From assembly GCA_022570795.1 (NCBI GenBank), contig JAKUDP010000002.1, positions 3,100,001-3,164,000 of the forward strand: 64,000 nt of DNA, in the 5' to 3' direction. Source of the stretch: Sphaerulina vaccinii. Taxonomy: Eukaryota > Ascomycota > Dothideomycetes > Mycosphaerellales > Mycosphaerellaceae. The notes beneath the pieces are model-generated. The model was not told the DNA's origin and made no database searches. It was given only the letters and a program-made list of their open reading frames with translations. Within the stretch, counting starts at the first letter, position 1. Each line of letters opens with the position of its first letter. Both the position numbers and the translations under genes were made by a program. Below are positions 33,601 through 43,928 of this stretch, piece after piece.

Positions 33601-35670
33601 GATTGGAGCGACACCACCACGCAGATACCGCATGAAACGATTAGTGGACGTACTCGGAGGAACTGTACCCGCTTGGCATGACTGTTCGAGCGCTGCAATC
33701 TGCAGTCGATGTGCGATGCACGCCGGCGTGCATGGCTGGGTCGTACAGTCCAAAGGGACGCCTGTAAGATCCACTGATATGCAGCTCAGGTGGCGACCAC
33801 GCGACACGCGACACGCGACCGACCAGGACTGTTGTATCTGCAACCAGGTTCAGAAGATGTTCTACCATGGCTCTACGAAGATCATGGAATCTCACACCAC
33901 CATGCCTGGAAGCCCAACATCACCTTTGAGTCTGCACTCAACGATCGCAAGTCTCATAGCCAGTTGTTCGGCTGGGCAATGTACACGTCACATCATCTGG
34001 CGTTGCACACGATGCGCTATCGTGGGTCAATCAAGGGAACTGCAGCTGGTGTGGTCCCATGTAATGACTAGGTAAATATGGCAAGGAGGTACATAAGCAG
34101 CCATGCTATCTGGCTCGGAAGTCGTGCGAGCCTCGTGGGCATATGGTCGATCTGCCACGTGGGCGCGCAGACAACGCCACTCTTCACTTTATTCGAAGCA
34201 CCTCGAAGCGCGGTGAGTGCAATATCTGGCAATCAATAATCCCCACCGCGTTCTTCAGGAAATACCTCCGACTCCACAACCCCAGTATGCAGCCTCAGTG
34301 TGGTTCCACGGCTTCCATGCTTCGCTGCACGGCATCCAAGCGACCCGCATTTCCTCAACAACATATCATTTTCAATTCTGAAGTCTAGGTCGCTGTTTGT
34401 ACCACCGGATTCAGGCAGATGACAGGTTTGAGTGTTACTCTATCTGCATGTGCTGTTAGGACTTTGCTCCTTTTCAAGCAGTCGGTCTCCACTCCTACAG
34501 ATGCCGGATATCTTCGACAATGCCTATTCGTTATCAGCGTTTGATCTTGACCATTCCGTCCTGCTTACAATCACATTGATCTCGTCACCTTCGAAGTCCT
34601 GTTATCGTTACACAGGACATGCGCTTCGGGCTGCTGCTTATTGACAGATGCAATGCGGCGGGCCTCGCTGCAGCACGTATACGTGCTCGACTGACATTCG
34701 CTGGCAACCTTCTCGGGATCCTCTTGTTCTCGGCGACGTATCGGGATACATTCTGTATAGCACTCCTATGTGCCACGTTCCGATGGCCACATGGCACATA
34801 TACGGGATCTGCGTGGCGGCAAGTAGTCCTGTGAGGATGGCTGCAGGAAGGGAAGGACAATATTGCCGACGAGGCTGCGCCAGGAACCCAGGATGTCAGG
34901 AGAACATCTCTACTCGGGCAGGATGCGAGCATCTCGCTCAGTGAAATTTGCCCTCCGAAGCTGCAACCAACGAGCGAGCGTCCCATGTGATCTATAACTA
35001 ATATACTCCAGGGAGCGCATGCGGACTGCGGCAAGTTTACCAACTTAGTGCCAACGATCGAGGTATCAGCTCATAGAAGTCTTGCGGCTTCAATCCTCGA
35101 CCTCAGTCTTCTGCAGCCTTCTATCATCTTAGGGTTGCCCGAAACCACTGGGACGGCGACGTGGTGCCCTCAGCGAAATTTTGATCAAGCCATTGCCTCT
35201 TGTCAGTTAATGTATCTATGTTTGAGGAATTGCGTGTCGATCGAGAGAAGGCTCAGACCTAGATGTATCGAAGACCGAATTAGTGATTTTCTAGAAATGT
35301 CGATATCTTGGATTTGATCCAAGAAGTCGCTAGAACTGACCTTGATCTCATGGAGCAACAACCACGCAATGAACCAAGCGGGTGAACATCGTCTAGAGTA
35401 CGTCGAAGTAGCCCTATCTGATGTCAATACAAGCCTGTTCTGTTATTGCAAAGCAATAGATGTGAATGAAACGTCTGATATCGATCGACGAACACCCAGC
35501 CTGACCTTCTTCATGATGCCTGCATATACGACATGAATGGATGCTTTTGACATTGGCCATCATGAGAAGTCCACAGACTCAGCTGATGCGTCCAGAGCCT
35601 AGACGAGGCCTTTGCACGAGCACAGCTACATAGCACAAGGATTGACGTTCATGAAGATTGGGGATGACTA
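30692..35670. other. Gene-poor region, about 5 kb
   Basis: No conserved domain is seen in any frame. The longest frame, 262 codons on the minus strand (31639-32427), has irregular composition and overlapping frames on both strands, so it is rejected. The segment next to 30.7-32 kb may be a long promoter or leader of the velvet gene, as developmental regulators often have. No transposon-like ends were noticed. Confidence 0.4.
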
Positions 35671-35973
35671 TTAGAGGACTTCCTGGGCCTTGTCACCACC
35701 AAGACCTGCCGAAGTCAGCGTCGAGCAGGATTAGCATGATGGTACTTAGTCCGCCACCATACCCAAGACGTGACGCGCAAGCGAAGACGATGTCTGCAGA
35801 ATGCACTTACCATATTCGGCATGCTCGATAGTCTTTAGCTTCACTACAGGCTTGCGGTTCCGCACGTCCATCGTGAACTTCGGGCCTTGAACTTTACCCG
35901 GAATTCGGGATCGTTGACCGGGGCTACTTGCAACTAGATCTGAGCACGAGCTGAGATCATAGTGGAATGTCTC
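35671..35973 (-). CDS. Small spliced fragment or short gene, unknown
   Basis: A frame open from about 35973 to 35811 ends at a consensus GTAAGT donor and continues after a CGGCAG acceptor at 35706 into a short exon ending in TAA at 35673-35671. The joined C-terminus reads KPVVKLKTIEHAEYG followed by LGGDKAQEVL. The intron is 105 bp. A possible ATG is at 35871 (MDVRNRK), giving only 31 residues, while the open frame extends further upstream (LVASSPGQRSRIPGKVQGPK). Either a 5' exon is missing from my view or this is the remnant of a larger gene. I do not recognise the protein. Confidence 0.35.
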
Positions 35974-38218
35974 ACTAGCAGGTAACTAGCTCAGGTTGGA
36001 TCGTCGGATGAGCTTATCTGGACATCGTTACGAGGGTCAAGGTGTCAAGTAGTGCATGGCGAGAATGCTTCGAAACACTCCGAGGTGAGTCTGCGTGTGC
36101 TATACGGACGTAAGTCCCAAGCGCATCGGAATGGATTTCGAGAAGCGCACCACTGCCCACGTAACATGCCCCAGAATCTATTCGAATCGTTGACTTCTCG
36201 GCCAGTGTCGAACGTCCTGTTCATGGTCTTCTCCATTTGCTTGCGCAGCTGGCTTTCTTAGTAGGGTAGTCGATGATTCGTGTCCGGAGGCATGAATCAA
36301 AAGCCCTCTGTCCAGTAGGGTATGCCATTCATCAGAGCTGACCACCGCTTGTAAGCATCTTGACTCTGTACGGATTCGAGCAGCGTCGCAATCGGACGTG
36401 AAACTACCCCTTCATGAATGGAGTAATGCATCAGATTAACCAAAATGGTCGGAAACCTGCAGAAAACATGGTTCGGAGTCTATGCCTTCATCTCTATATC
36501 GTGAAGAACAAGAGTAGAAAGTTGACCAAGGCTCGGCTCACCGAGAAAAGGACATGCTGGTAGTGGTGTAGTCCTGAGATGGCTCCGGTCGCTCGTAAAC
36601 ATGTCGATTTCTGGGCACATCAGAAAAGGTCGCCAATCCCGAGCAGATCCAGAAGTGCCATTCTTCTGTGGAAGAAGTTATTTCCACGATCGGAGTTCTG
36701 CGCCAGATCGGTGAGCTGATCGCCGCACCACAATCACTAGGATACCGAGCGTAGTAGGTAAGTCTCGTGTGAATGTGGCTTTGCCAATGAAGCAAAAAGC
36801 CCCGTTCTGGCAACATGGCGAGCTTTCACACACCGCCGCAGACAAGATCTTCGCTCGACATAGAGTCCAGGGACAATGTCTCGATCCCATCATTTCTACG
36901 CCGAGAGTTCACAATTCTGGCTTCGATTGGGTGAATCGTCCTCGCCTCCAAGACTCGATCGATTCCAAGGACCGAACGCTGCAGCAGAGTTCAGCAGGAA
37001 TCTCGCCTACATATGCTCTCGGGATCTCAAGAACTCAACAGCCCGCCTTAGTCAAGTGGTAACGCAGGTAAGTTGTCGTCTAACACGATACAGTGCAGTG
37101 AATTAGCAGACTGGATACCTCGAGGTCGATCGACCTCAGGGCAAAAGTCTATGAGGCTCGCTAATGTTGGTTGTTTTTGTTTTGCTGATGTGGCCCTCCA
37201 GATCGAGCTACGTGTTCGACGAGCTGTAATGCATGATGCAACGATGAAGCGGGTGTCTGGTGTTCGTCTCGTGCTTCAGGACAAGGAGTACAGTGCTGTG
37301 AAGGTACTGTCTGAAGTGTCCGCCGTGCGAAGCCATTTGAGCGACATGCCTGCTCCGTGGGAATGCCGGAGATGTGTCGTAGCAGCCACAGGACTTGAGC
37401 TGGTGTGGTGGAGGGCCTGGATTTCTCGGTGCGATTCGAGAAGGTACGTAAGAATATGTTTTTGATGAATCGTCTTTCTGTGGTGAAGAAGTTGGTCTTG
37501 AGCTGTTTGAACCCTCTTGGTCTTGGTGGTGGCCGAAACAATGGTCTGAGAATGGTGGACTACCGTTTCGTCCCTTAAATAGAGGCTGTAGATGGCAGGC
37601 GCCTGTGAGGTGAGGTCAATATAGGAATTGAGACAGTTCTTGTAGCAGATCTTGCGAATGTCAGATGTGTGAACCACAAACGAGGAGAAGGTGTTGGCCA
37701 AGGAGGCGAAGCGGCGAGAAGCCCGTGCCCAGTGAATCAAGCACAGATGGCAACCGCACTTGGACTCTCCTACATCTCGTCGCACTCATACACCCTCTCC
37801 ATCGGCGTACTTGACGTCCATCGCACACTCACCAGGACTGTTGGCTTGGTGGCTTCCGATGGCTACGATATCGACAAGGAAGAGCACAACATGGGAGTCT
37901 CTCGGTCGCCGGCGCCATTGAGGCGCCAAGTGGGAGTGCAACACCGGAAAAGCAGCTCTCAACGGCTTTGGTGTGACGAAGGCACAAAAGCATCCTGTTG
38001 TCAGTCTGATGACCTCGTTCTCCGGCGATAGCTGATGATGAATATATCATCGATCCTACCGGACATCACTCGAGCACAAGACTCTCTTTCTTTCACGAAA
38101 TCTTCTTTTTGCCGGATTTGTCTCTATACCACACTTCTTGGCTCATCAGCTATAGTAGGACCAGCGACTACGAGACTCGGGCGTACGAAAGTCTAATCGA
38201 CCAACGATACCTGCAATC
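35974..38218. other. Intergenic, about 2.2 kb, no gene seen
   Basis: Frames of up to 169 codons (37276-37785, minus) show no domain. Pyrimidine-rich stretches near 38.09-38.12 kb are the sort seen in fungal promoters and may belong to the carbonic anhydrase gene. Confidence 0.4.
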
Positions 38219-38240
38219 ATGGCCGCTAGTGGTACCCAAG
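38219..38240 (+). other. Possible alternative first exon of the carbonic anhydrase gene
   Basis: ATG at 38219 opens MAASGTQ and meets a GTGAGT donor at 38241. An acceptor CCTACAG ending at 38491 would join it in frame to EDAYHHCLSC of the carbonic anhydrase, replacing the MSLPT start. The intron would be 251 bp, longer than others in this window. The downstream ATG at 38476 would then be intronic. Confidence 0.4.
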
Positions 38241-38475
38241 GTGAGTCTATATCTCTGGTTTAGGATGTAGAGACGAGAAATCGTGGTTCCTGAGCACTGC
38301 GCCTCAGTCCCGACCACTATCACCATCACGTCCTCACTTAATTTAGACTGCCGCAGCCCGCAAGTCACACAACTTAATCCTAGAGCGCCTCACATTTCCT
38401 TATTCTACATTCACCACCGCGACTCAGTAACATACATACCCATACAGCTAGACGACAGAGAAATACTGATCAACC

Positions 38476-39120
38476 ATGTCCCTCCCTACAGAAGACGCCT
38501 ACCACCACTGCCTCTCCTGCAACAAGAAATGGGCCGAAGACCTCGCGACAAAAGAACCAGATTTCTTCCCTACATGCTCTAAAGGCCAAGCACCTCCAAT
38601 CCTATGGATCGGCTGCGCAGACTCTCGAGTCCCCGAGACAACGATTCTAAACTGCAAGCCCGGCGAAGTCTTCGTACACCGCAACATTGCCAATATCGTC
38701 AACAGTACCGATATCAGTCTACTCTCGATCGTACAATTTGCAGTCTTTCACCTCAAAATTAAGCATATTGTTGTATGCGGACATACATCTTGCGGTGGTG
38801 TAGGCGCCTCTCTCGCGAATGCGAAATTGGATATTTTGGATATTTGGCTGCAACCTTTGAGAGCGCTGAGGGAGAAGTACTCCGATGAGTTGGAGGGAAT
38901 GGATGAGAAGGAGAGGGGGACATTTCTGTCAAAGAAGAACGTCCAAGCTGGTGTCGAGGCACTTAAGAGGATTCCGACTGTGATTGATGCTATGCGAGAG
39001 CGGGGGCTGGATATTCATGGTGTGATATACAATCTTGGGACGGGCATTCTCGAGGAGGTGGATGAGGTTGAAGATGAGAAGAATAGTACGAGGAGGGTGA
39101 AGGTGTTTGAGAGGAGGTAG
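38476..39120 (+). CDS. Beta-class carbonic anhydrase
   Basis: Complete single-exon protein of 214 residues, a usual length for fungal beta-carbonic anhydrases such as Nce103. It interconverts CO2 and bicarbonate, supplying bicarbonate for carboxylation and feeding CO2 sensing. The zinc site is visible: Cys and the Asp/Arg dyad in IGCADSRVPE, and His-x2-Cys in VCGHTSCGG. The motif FVHRNIANIV lies between them. No targeting peptide is evident, so a cytosolic site is likely for this start. The ATG at 38476 has a good context (CAACCATG). An alternative spliced start at 38219 is possible. The neighbouring ING gene follows on the same strand. Confidence 0.93.
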   Translation: MSLPTEDAYHHCLSCNKKWAEDLATKEPDFFPTCSKGQAPPILWIGCADSRVPETTILNCKPGEVFVHRNIANIVNSTDISLLSIVQFAVFHLKIKHIVVCGHTSCGGVGASLANAKLDILDIWLQPLRALREKYSDELEGMDEKERGTFLSKKNVQAGVEALKRIPTVIDAMRERGLDIHGVIYNLGTGILEEVDEVEDEKNSTRRVKVFERR

Positions 39121-39700
39121 ATTGATTCACATGATTTCGACGATTTGTGAGAGGGATGAGTTGGAAGTATCGAGGCGCATGGGCGGGTTGAGCGAAGACG
39201 CTCCCGGCTGGAGAGCATTACATATACTGCGTTGAGTTGAGGGATAGCCATTGCTATCTACTTACACATATGAACCACTACTCATAGCTGCTGCTGCAAG
39301 AACACTTTCTGTACATTTATTTGTTATATCGGCTTATGAGACCCTGTTTGCCCGCGTCATACCTTCTAAAAGCGCGGAGGTGTTCCGCGATCTCTCGAGA
39401 TTCGAAACGAGGTTGGGTCTGCTCTCGCAGCGACGACTGAGACAGGACAGGACATCGATCTTGACATTTTGACAGAGCATATTGGAGAGCTACAGACTAC
39501 AGCAGCGATGGCATTGCGATAACGCTTGGGACTCTTTGGAGTTGTTGGCCGACACGACTCGACTTTGGATGCCATTTTGAAGCGCGTCCCGGGATCGCTT
39601 CTGCTCTGCTCTGCTCTGCTTTGGAGCTCCTCTTCTTTCTTCCTCCTCTTTCTCCTCATACACTTCCAACATACATACACACACATGCGAAGGGGACAAC
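39121..39700. other. Intergenic between carbonic anhydrase and ING genes
   Basis: About 580 bp containing the 3' end of the carbonic anhydrase transcript and the promoter and leader of the ING gene. Apart from the pyrimidine tract listed separately, nothing is seen. Confidence 0.5.
39598..39663 (+). promoter_or_regulatory. Pyrimidine-rich tract with pentanucleotide repeat upstream of the ING gene
   Basis: The tract begins with about four copies of TCTGC and continues as a nearly pure C/T stretch, ending about 40 bp before the ATG at 39701. Such CT-rich tracts commonly mark transcription starts and 5' leaders of fungal housekeeping genes. The assignment is by composition and position only. 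Confidence 0.45.
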
Positions 39701-42397
39701 ATGGCGCCGCCCATGTCCTCGTTGCGCAAGTCGTCCAACGCGACTGACCACAATGCGCACTATCTCAACCACAACAATCACAACAATCACAATGGCGCAC
39801 CTCCTCGAACGACGGCCAGCGGCAGAGCGATTCGCACGAACACCACGAGACCCACGAACTACTACGCTCGCCCCTTTGGTTCCATGAGCGCCGGTGTCGA
39901 TAACGACGCGACCATGCCTGACCAGCCCACGCAGCCAACGGGCTTCTTCCCAGCCTTGACCTTCTTCACCGACGCCGTCACCGCTCTACCGAAGGAGGTC
40001 ATGAAGCACTTTACGCTGATGAAAGAGGTGGAGGCCAAGATATACAACCCTACAGACCAGCTGGGGGATTTGATAGACAAGCTCATGCAACAGCCAGTGC
40101 CTGCGCGCAAGCAGGTCGCGAGTGCTGGTGCTCAGGCGGCGACGGCGCAAGGACTGCTCAGCTTGACTGCCAACAACAGCACTGTGGGCAGTGCAGCTGC
40201 GAGTCTCGTCAATGGCATGGGAGGTCGACACAGCGCACAACCCTCCATGGTGGGTTCACTGGACGGGGCCGAGGCACCTGATGGCGAGGAAGAGCTTCGA
40301 CGGCGACATCAGTATCAAGAATTGCGCGTGCTAGCTCATGGCATGCTCAGTAACTTGGATGAGAAGATCGTGGTCTTGAACGAGGCCAATCGCGTCCTGG
40401 GCTTGCAGAATCGAAGGCTTGACTCGGCATTGCCAGGTGTGGAGGATGAGATCAGCGAAGAGGCGCGATTGGGCAGCACGACACATTGGGCATATAGCGA
40501 GAATCGACAGAAGACGAAGGCAGCAGCGGCAGGCGCGAATAGACCTCGCGATGTGGCTGCCACAAACAACTTAGCTGCGGCTGCTGCAGCAATGCATGAA
40601 GTCGACATCGCGAACGCTAGAAACGACGCGCAAAGAGAAGCAGCCAATGCCGGACGAGGAAAAGGAAAGGGTAAAAGAGTGCAGGAGATCGCTGGCGACT
40701 CGGACTTTGACGACAATGCGAAGCCACGAAAAGCACCCAAGGTCGGCAAAGGGAAGGGAGCTGCAGCGAATGCTACAGGGCTGGGCATATCCACAAATGG
40801 GGAGCCTGCGCCGGTCAAGAGGAGGAAGAATGCTGATAAGACTGCTGGCGCCCCTGCGATGGAACGGCAAGCATCAACGCAGAAGGGCGCCAAAGGTAAA
40901 GACACGCCGCGAAGTACACCTGCGACCGACCTCGTGGCTTCAAAACCCAAGGGTGCGAGGGCGAAACCAGCTCCTACAAAGGCAAAGAAGACGATGCCAG
41001 GATCAGCGCAGAACAGTCCCATGCTGGCCAGCAGTCCATTGGCTTCTTCCTTCAATCCTGCATTCATGGAAGCTCCTCCTGGCGCTCGACCACAGAGCTC
41101 AAGATTGCGACAGAATAGCACTGCGACAACTGCGACGAACCTGCGACACGAACGAATACAGGACGAGGACAGCGCCGCAAGCCGACCTACATCGGCGGCA
41201 GGGAGGACGAATGGCAATGGTGTGACTGAGAAGACGAACGGAAGAAAGAAGGTGCAGGAGACGACAGAAGAGCATGATGATAACACAGGCAACGATCAGG
41301 CTGTACAGGCTCGCCTCGGCCGAGAGGTTAGCCAGAGGCTGAAGCGCGAAGAGGCTGAAGCAGCGGACTCTGGCAGTGGGAACGAACGAGGGCGCCCGGC
41401 GAACTCACGCTCTGGTAGCGATAGAGGGAAGAACAGCGGGCGAGGATCCAAAGTGGGTACACCAAAGACAGACTCCTTCCCTACCTCAGCAACTGCTGGA
41501 TCTGCCGCCATTCAGCGGATCCGAAGTTCGCGTCGTCCCAGAACAGGAGAGAGTGGAGATAGTGATTCCAACACTTCTGAATCGCATGTACAAGGAGCAA
41601 GCCACTCCAAACATAAGAGGAGCGCTAGTAACACTCATATCTTGAAACAGCTTGCGCCATTCAACAAGTCGCCGAACCTCGATCGACATCAGCTGGACGA
41701 TGACGACAGCAATGAGGATGAGGATGACGATGCCCATTCTGCCGATGGAGAGAAGATAGATGCGAACGGCAACCCAGAAAGCGAGGCCGATGCCGAAGCA
41801 CGACGAGCGACAAGACGATCAGCCACAAGACGGCCAGTTTCCCGACGCAACACAATCAACTCTCCAGCGCTCCAGACTTCGCCAGCACCCATGGAAGAAC
41901 CATCGCGAGAAAGCTCTCCTGCTGCTTCACCACCTCCGACAAGTACCAGACAGTCCACGAGATCTTCAGGCCGCAATGATCACATTCCTCGCAGCGAGAA
42001 TGGCTATTCTGCTGCAACTCTACCTCCTGCAGACGAACCTCCTGCTTTGGAAGAGGATGTCAGCGACGAAGACGATGACGAACCTCAGGCGGAACCACCC
42101 GAAGATGCTGAAGATGATGCTGCAGCTCCTGAAAACGATGACAGCGAACATGATCCTGACGATCCTAATGAGCAGAAATACTGCTATTGCAACCGTGGAT
42201 CTTATGGTGAAATGGTCGCATGCGATAATGATAATTGTCCAAAGGAGTGGTTTCATCTTGGCTGTACGGGTTTGAGAGAGGCTCCTGCTGAAGATGAGAG
42301 TTGGTTTTGTCGGGAGTGTCGACCGAGACCTACTGGGAGAGGTAGAGGTGGGAGGGGAGGAAGAGGTGGGAGAGGTGGTGGCATGTTGCAGTCTTAG
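39701..42397 (+). CDS. ING-family chromatin protein with C-terminal PHD finger
   Basis: Single-exon protein of 898 residues. The N-terminal ING domain (about 80-260) contains FFPALTFFTDAVTALPKEV and, after an inserted low-complexity stretch, DEKIVVLNEANRVLGLQNRR. A very long disordered middle rich in A, S, K and acid residues runs to about 820. The C-terminal PHD finger reads YCYCNRGSYGEMVACDNDNC, WFHLGC and WFCREC, and its SYGEMVACDN part resembles fingers that read H3K4 methylation. The tail is an RGG-like repeat. ING proteins (Pho23, Yng1, Yng2) are subunits of histone deacetylase or acetyltransferase complexes; which complex is not clear here. It is larger than yeast homologues (about 220-330 residues). 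Its 3' end lies in a tandem duplication that appears to have moved the stop codon. Confidence 0.9.
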   Translation: MAPPMSSLRKSSNATDHNAHYLNHNNHNNHNGAPPRTTASGRAIRTNTTRPTNYYARPFGSMSAGVDNDATMPDQPTQPTGFFPALTFFTDAVTALPKEVMKHFTLMKEVEAKIYNPTDQLGDLIDKLMQQPVPARKQVASAGAQAATAQGLLSLTANNSTVGSAAASLVNGMGGRHSAQPSMVGSLDGAEAPDGEEELRRRHQYQELRVLAHGMLSNLDEKIVVLNEANRVLGLQNRRLDSALPGVEDEISEEARLGSTTHWAYSENRQKTKAAAAGANRPRDVAATNNLAAAAAAMHEVDIANARNDAQREAANAGRGKGKGKRVQEIAGDSDFDDNAKPRKAPKVGKGKGAAANATGLGISTNGEPAPVKRRKNADKTAGAPAMERQASTQKGAKGKDTPRSTPATDLVASKPKGARAKPAPTKAKKTMPGSAQNSPMLASSPLASSFNPAFMEAPPGARPQSSRLRQNSTATTATNLRHERIQDEDSAASRPTSAAGRTNGNGVTEKTNGRKKVQETTEEHDDNTGNDQAVQARLGREVSQRLKREEAEAADSGSGNERGRPANSRSGSDRGKNSGRGSKVGTPKTDSFPTSATAGSAAIQRIRSSRRPRTGESGDSDSNTSESHVQGASHSKHKRSASNTHILKQLAPFNKSPNLDRHQLDDDDSNEDEDDDAHSADGEKIDANGNPESEADAEARRATRRSATRRPVSRRNTINSPALQTSPAPMEEPSRESSPAASPPPTSTRQSTRSSGRNDHIPRSENGYSAATLPPADEPPALEEDVSDEDDDEPQAEPPEDAEDDAAAPENDDSEHDPDDPNEQKYCYCNRGSYGEMVACDNDNCPKEWFHLGCTGLREAPAEDESWFCRECRPRPTGRGRGGRGGRGGRGGGMLQS

Positions 42398-42530
42398 AGA
42401 GGTAGCACATCGTCTAGGCCCAGAGCCTTAGGGCGAGGTAGAGGTGGAAGGGTAGGAAGAGGTGGGAGAGGTGGTGGCATGCTGCAGTCTCAGAGAGGTA
42501 GCACATCGTCTACGCCTAGAGCCTTAGGGT
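42339..42530 (+). repeat. 96-bp in-frame tandem duplication at the end of the ING gene
   Basis: Two copies, 42339-42434 and 42435-42530, differ at a few positions. Each encodes a Gly/Arg tract, then GGGMLQS, then (after one codon) RGSTSS and PRALG. Copy 1 has TAG after MLQS and ends the protein at 42397; copy 2 has CAG there. The frame beyond the TAG stays open for 51 codons to a TGA at 42551-42553. The ancestral C-terminus was probably the copy 2 form ending in GFPGYARR. Confidence 0.85.
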
Positions 42531-42553
42531 TTCCTGGATACGCGAGGAGATGA

Positions 42554-43928
42554 GTGGGAGGATATGAGAGACCGAACGCTAGAGGTGTTGTCATTACTAT
42601 CTAGTCGATCAATCGATATTCCTCGCCTCCTGATGTATTATGTTGTTGTTTGATCAAGTCTTCGCGCATAAGAGAGTTTATGATGTTACTACCTACTTTG
42701 ACAGTCATACAGCTCCGCCAGCGCTTGATGGCGAAAGAAGAGCGGAATTGCGAGATGTGGGATTTGTTCCGTTGTATCTTACATCTCTCCCAAGCTGATC
42801 CGTTCACAAAACAATCGCGTTGGCAAGTCCTTCTCATCTCCTCAGACAGACAGAGAATGTCGTCCAAGATAAGACATGAAAGAGTTATGTTATTGGATGT
42901 CCGTCAGTGATTAGTCCTCCAACCGCCATTTGAGTAAGGCAGAGAAGGGTGGAGTAGACGAGGGCCTGCTAAGATCCCCTTCAAGTTAATGAAGTTCTTC
43001 TTCCACTTTTCTATTGAAATGAAGTAGCTTGGAGGCTATGGGTATTTTCATACAGCCGGAAAGCAGGCAAATCGTGGTGTGTATTCCCGAAGGTTGATGT
43101 CGAAGGACCATCGTTGGAGCTGACAGAGGAAAGGAAAGCCGTTGAAGAAAAGGAAAAGCAAAGTCGATCAAGCTGGCGCTTCTGGTGGGAAGCAACTTGG
43201 GTGCAGGGCTCTTGCTTGTGCAATGTCTGATGCATAGTGTCCCAAGTGCCAATGCTCACGAGAAGTTCTTGAAGGTTACGATGAGAGGTGTCTTGAAGCG
43301 AGGGAAGAAACGAAATCTGAAGGCTAATTAGCTGTTGCTCGGCGGTCATGAACTCGACGTGTGTGAGGTGACGATGTCGTTAGGAGTGTCAGAAACAGCC
43401 TCTATGGATTTACAGCATCATGCCGTAGCATTTTGAGTGAGCTGGGTAGCAATAGTGCTCTCATCATGTAATTGTGGGAATTGGAAGTTGAGCTTACCAC
43501 GTGTTGATATGGCCGCTCAGCCAGCGCTGTAGTTGTTATTCTTCACGAGGCAGAGTAGCTGGAGCGGCCTTGTGCCTGTTAAGGGCGGTGGTGTATGATG
43601 ATGAGATGTGTTGTCTTGTGTTGTCGAGGTTGATGGTTTCGAGTGCAGGGCCAAATTCGAAATGAGGAAGGAAAGAGTTTGACGTCCGTGCCGTCCCTTC
43701 GGCCCGCAAAGCCGCAAAGCCAAAGCGCAGGAGATAGAACCTCGTGATGCCAGAAACAAAAACACGATCCATCCAAAGGCCACCGAACAGCAAGCCATGC
43801 ATCGTTGCGAACGACTGCAGACCAAGGCTGTGACAATATGACACGCCTAGCCTGTTGCTACGTTGATCTAGCGCGTGCTCTCGACCTGACCTGAATTGTT
43901 GAGACATCCACGCGCTGCAGCCTGGATT
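42554..43928. other. Intergenic, about 1.4 kb
   Basis: It separates the ING gene from the third Zn2Cys6 gene and contains one weak minus-strand candidate (43011-43349), listed separately. Minus-strand frames at 43.5-43.9 kb next to the Zn2Cys6 promoter have no motif. Confidence 0.4.
43011..43349 (-). CDS. Weak candidate small gene, unknown
   Basis: An ATG-initiated frame of 112 residues (MTAEQQLISLQISFLP...) with fairly even amino-acid use and a helical, leucine-rich first half. No domain, signal peptide or membrane segment is recognised, and no intron is needed. It could be an orphan gene or chance. Confidence 0.25.
   Translation of the reverse strand: MTAEQQLISLQISFLPSLQDTSHRNLQELLVSIGTWDTMHQTLHKQEPCTQVASHQKRQLDRLCFSFSSTAFLSSVSSNDGPSTSTFGNTHHDLPAFRLYENTHSLQATSFQ

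Noticed and set aside
40336..41292. 318-codon minus-strand frame antisense to the ING gene
   Set aside because: Shadow of the low-complexity central region of the ING protein.
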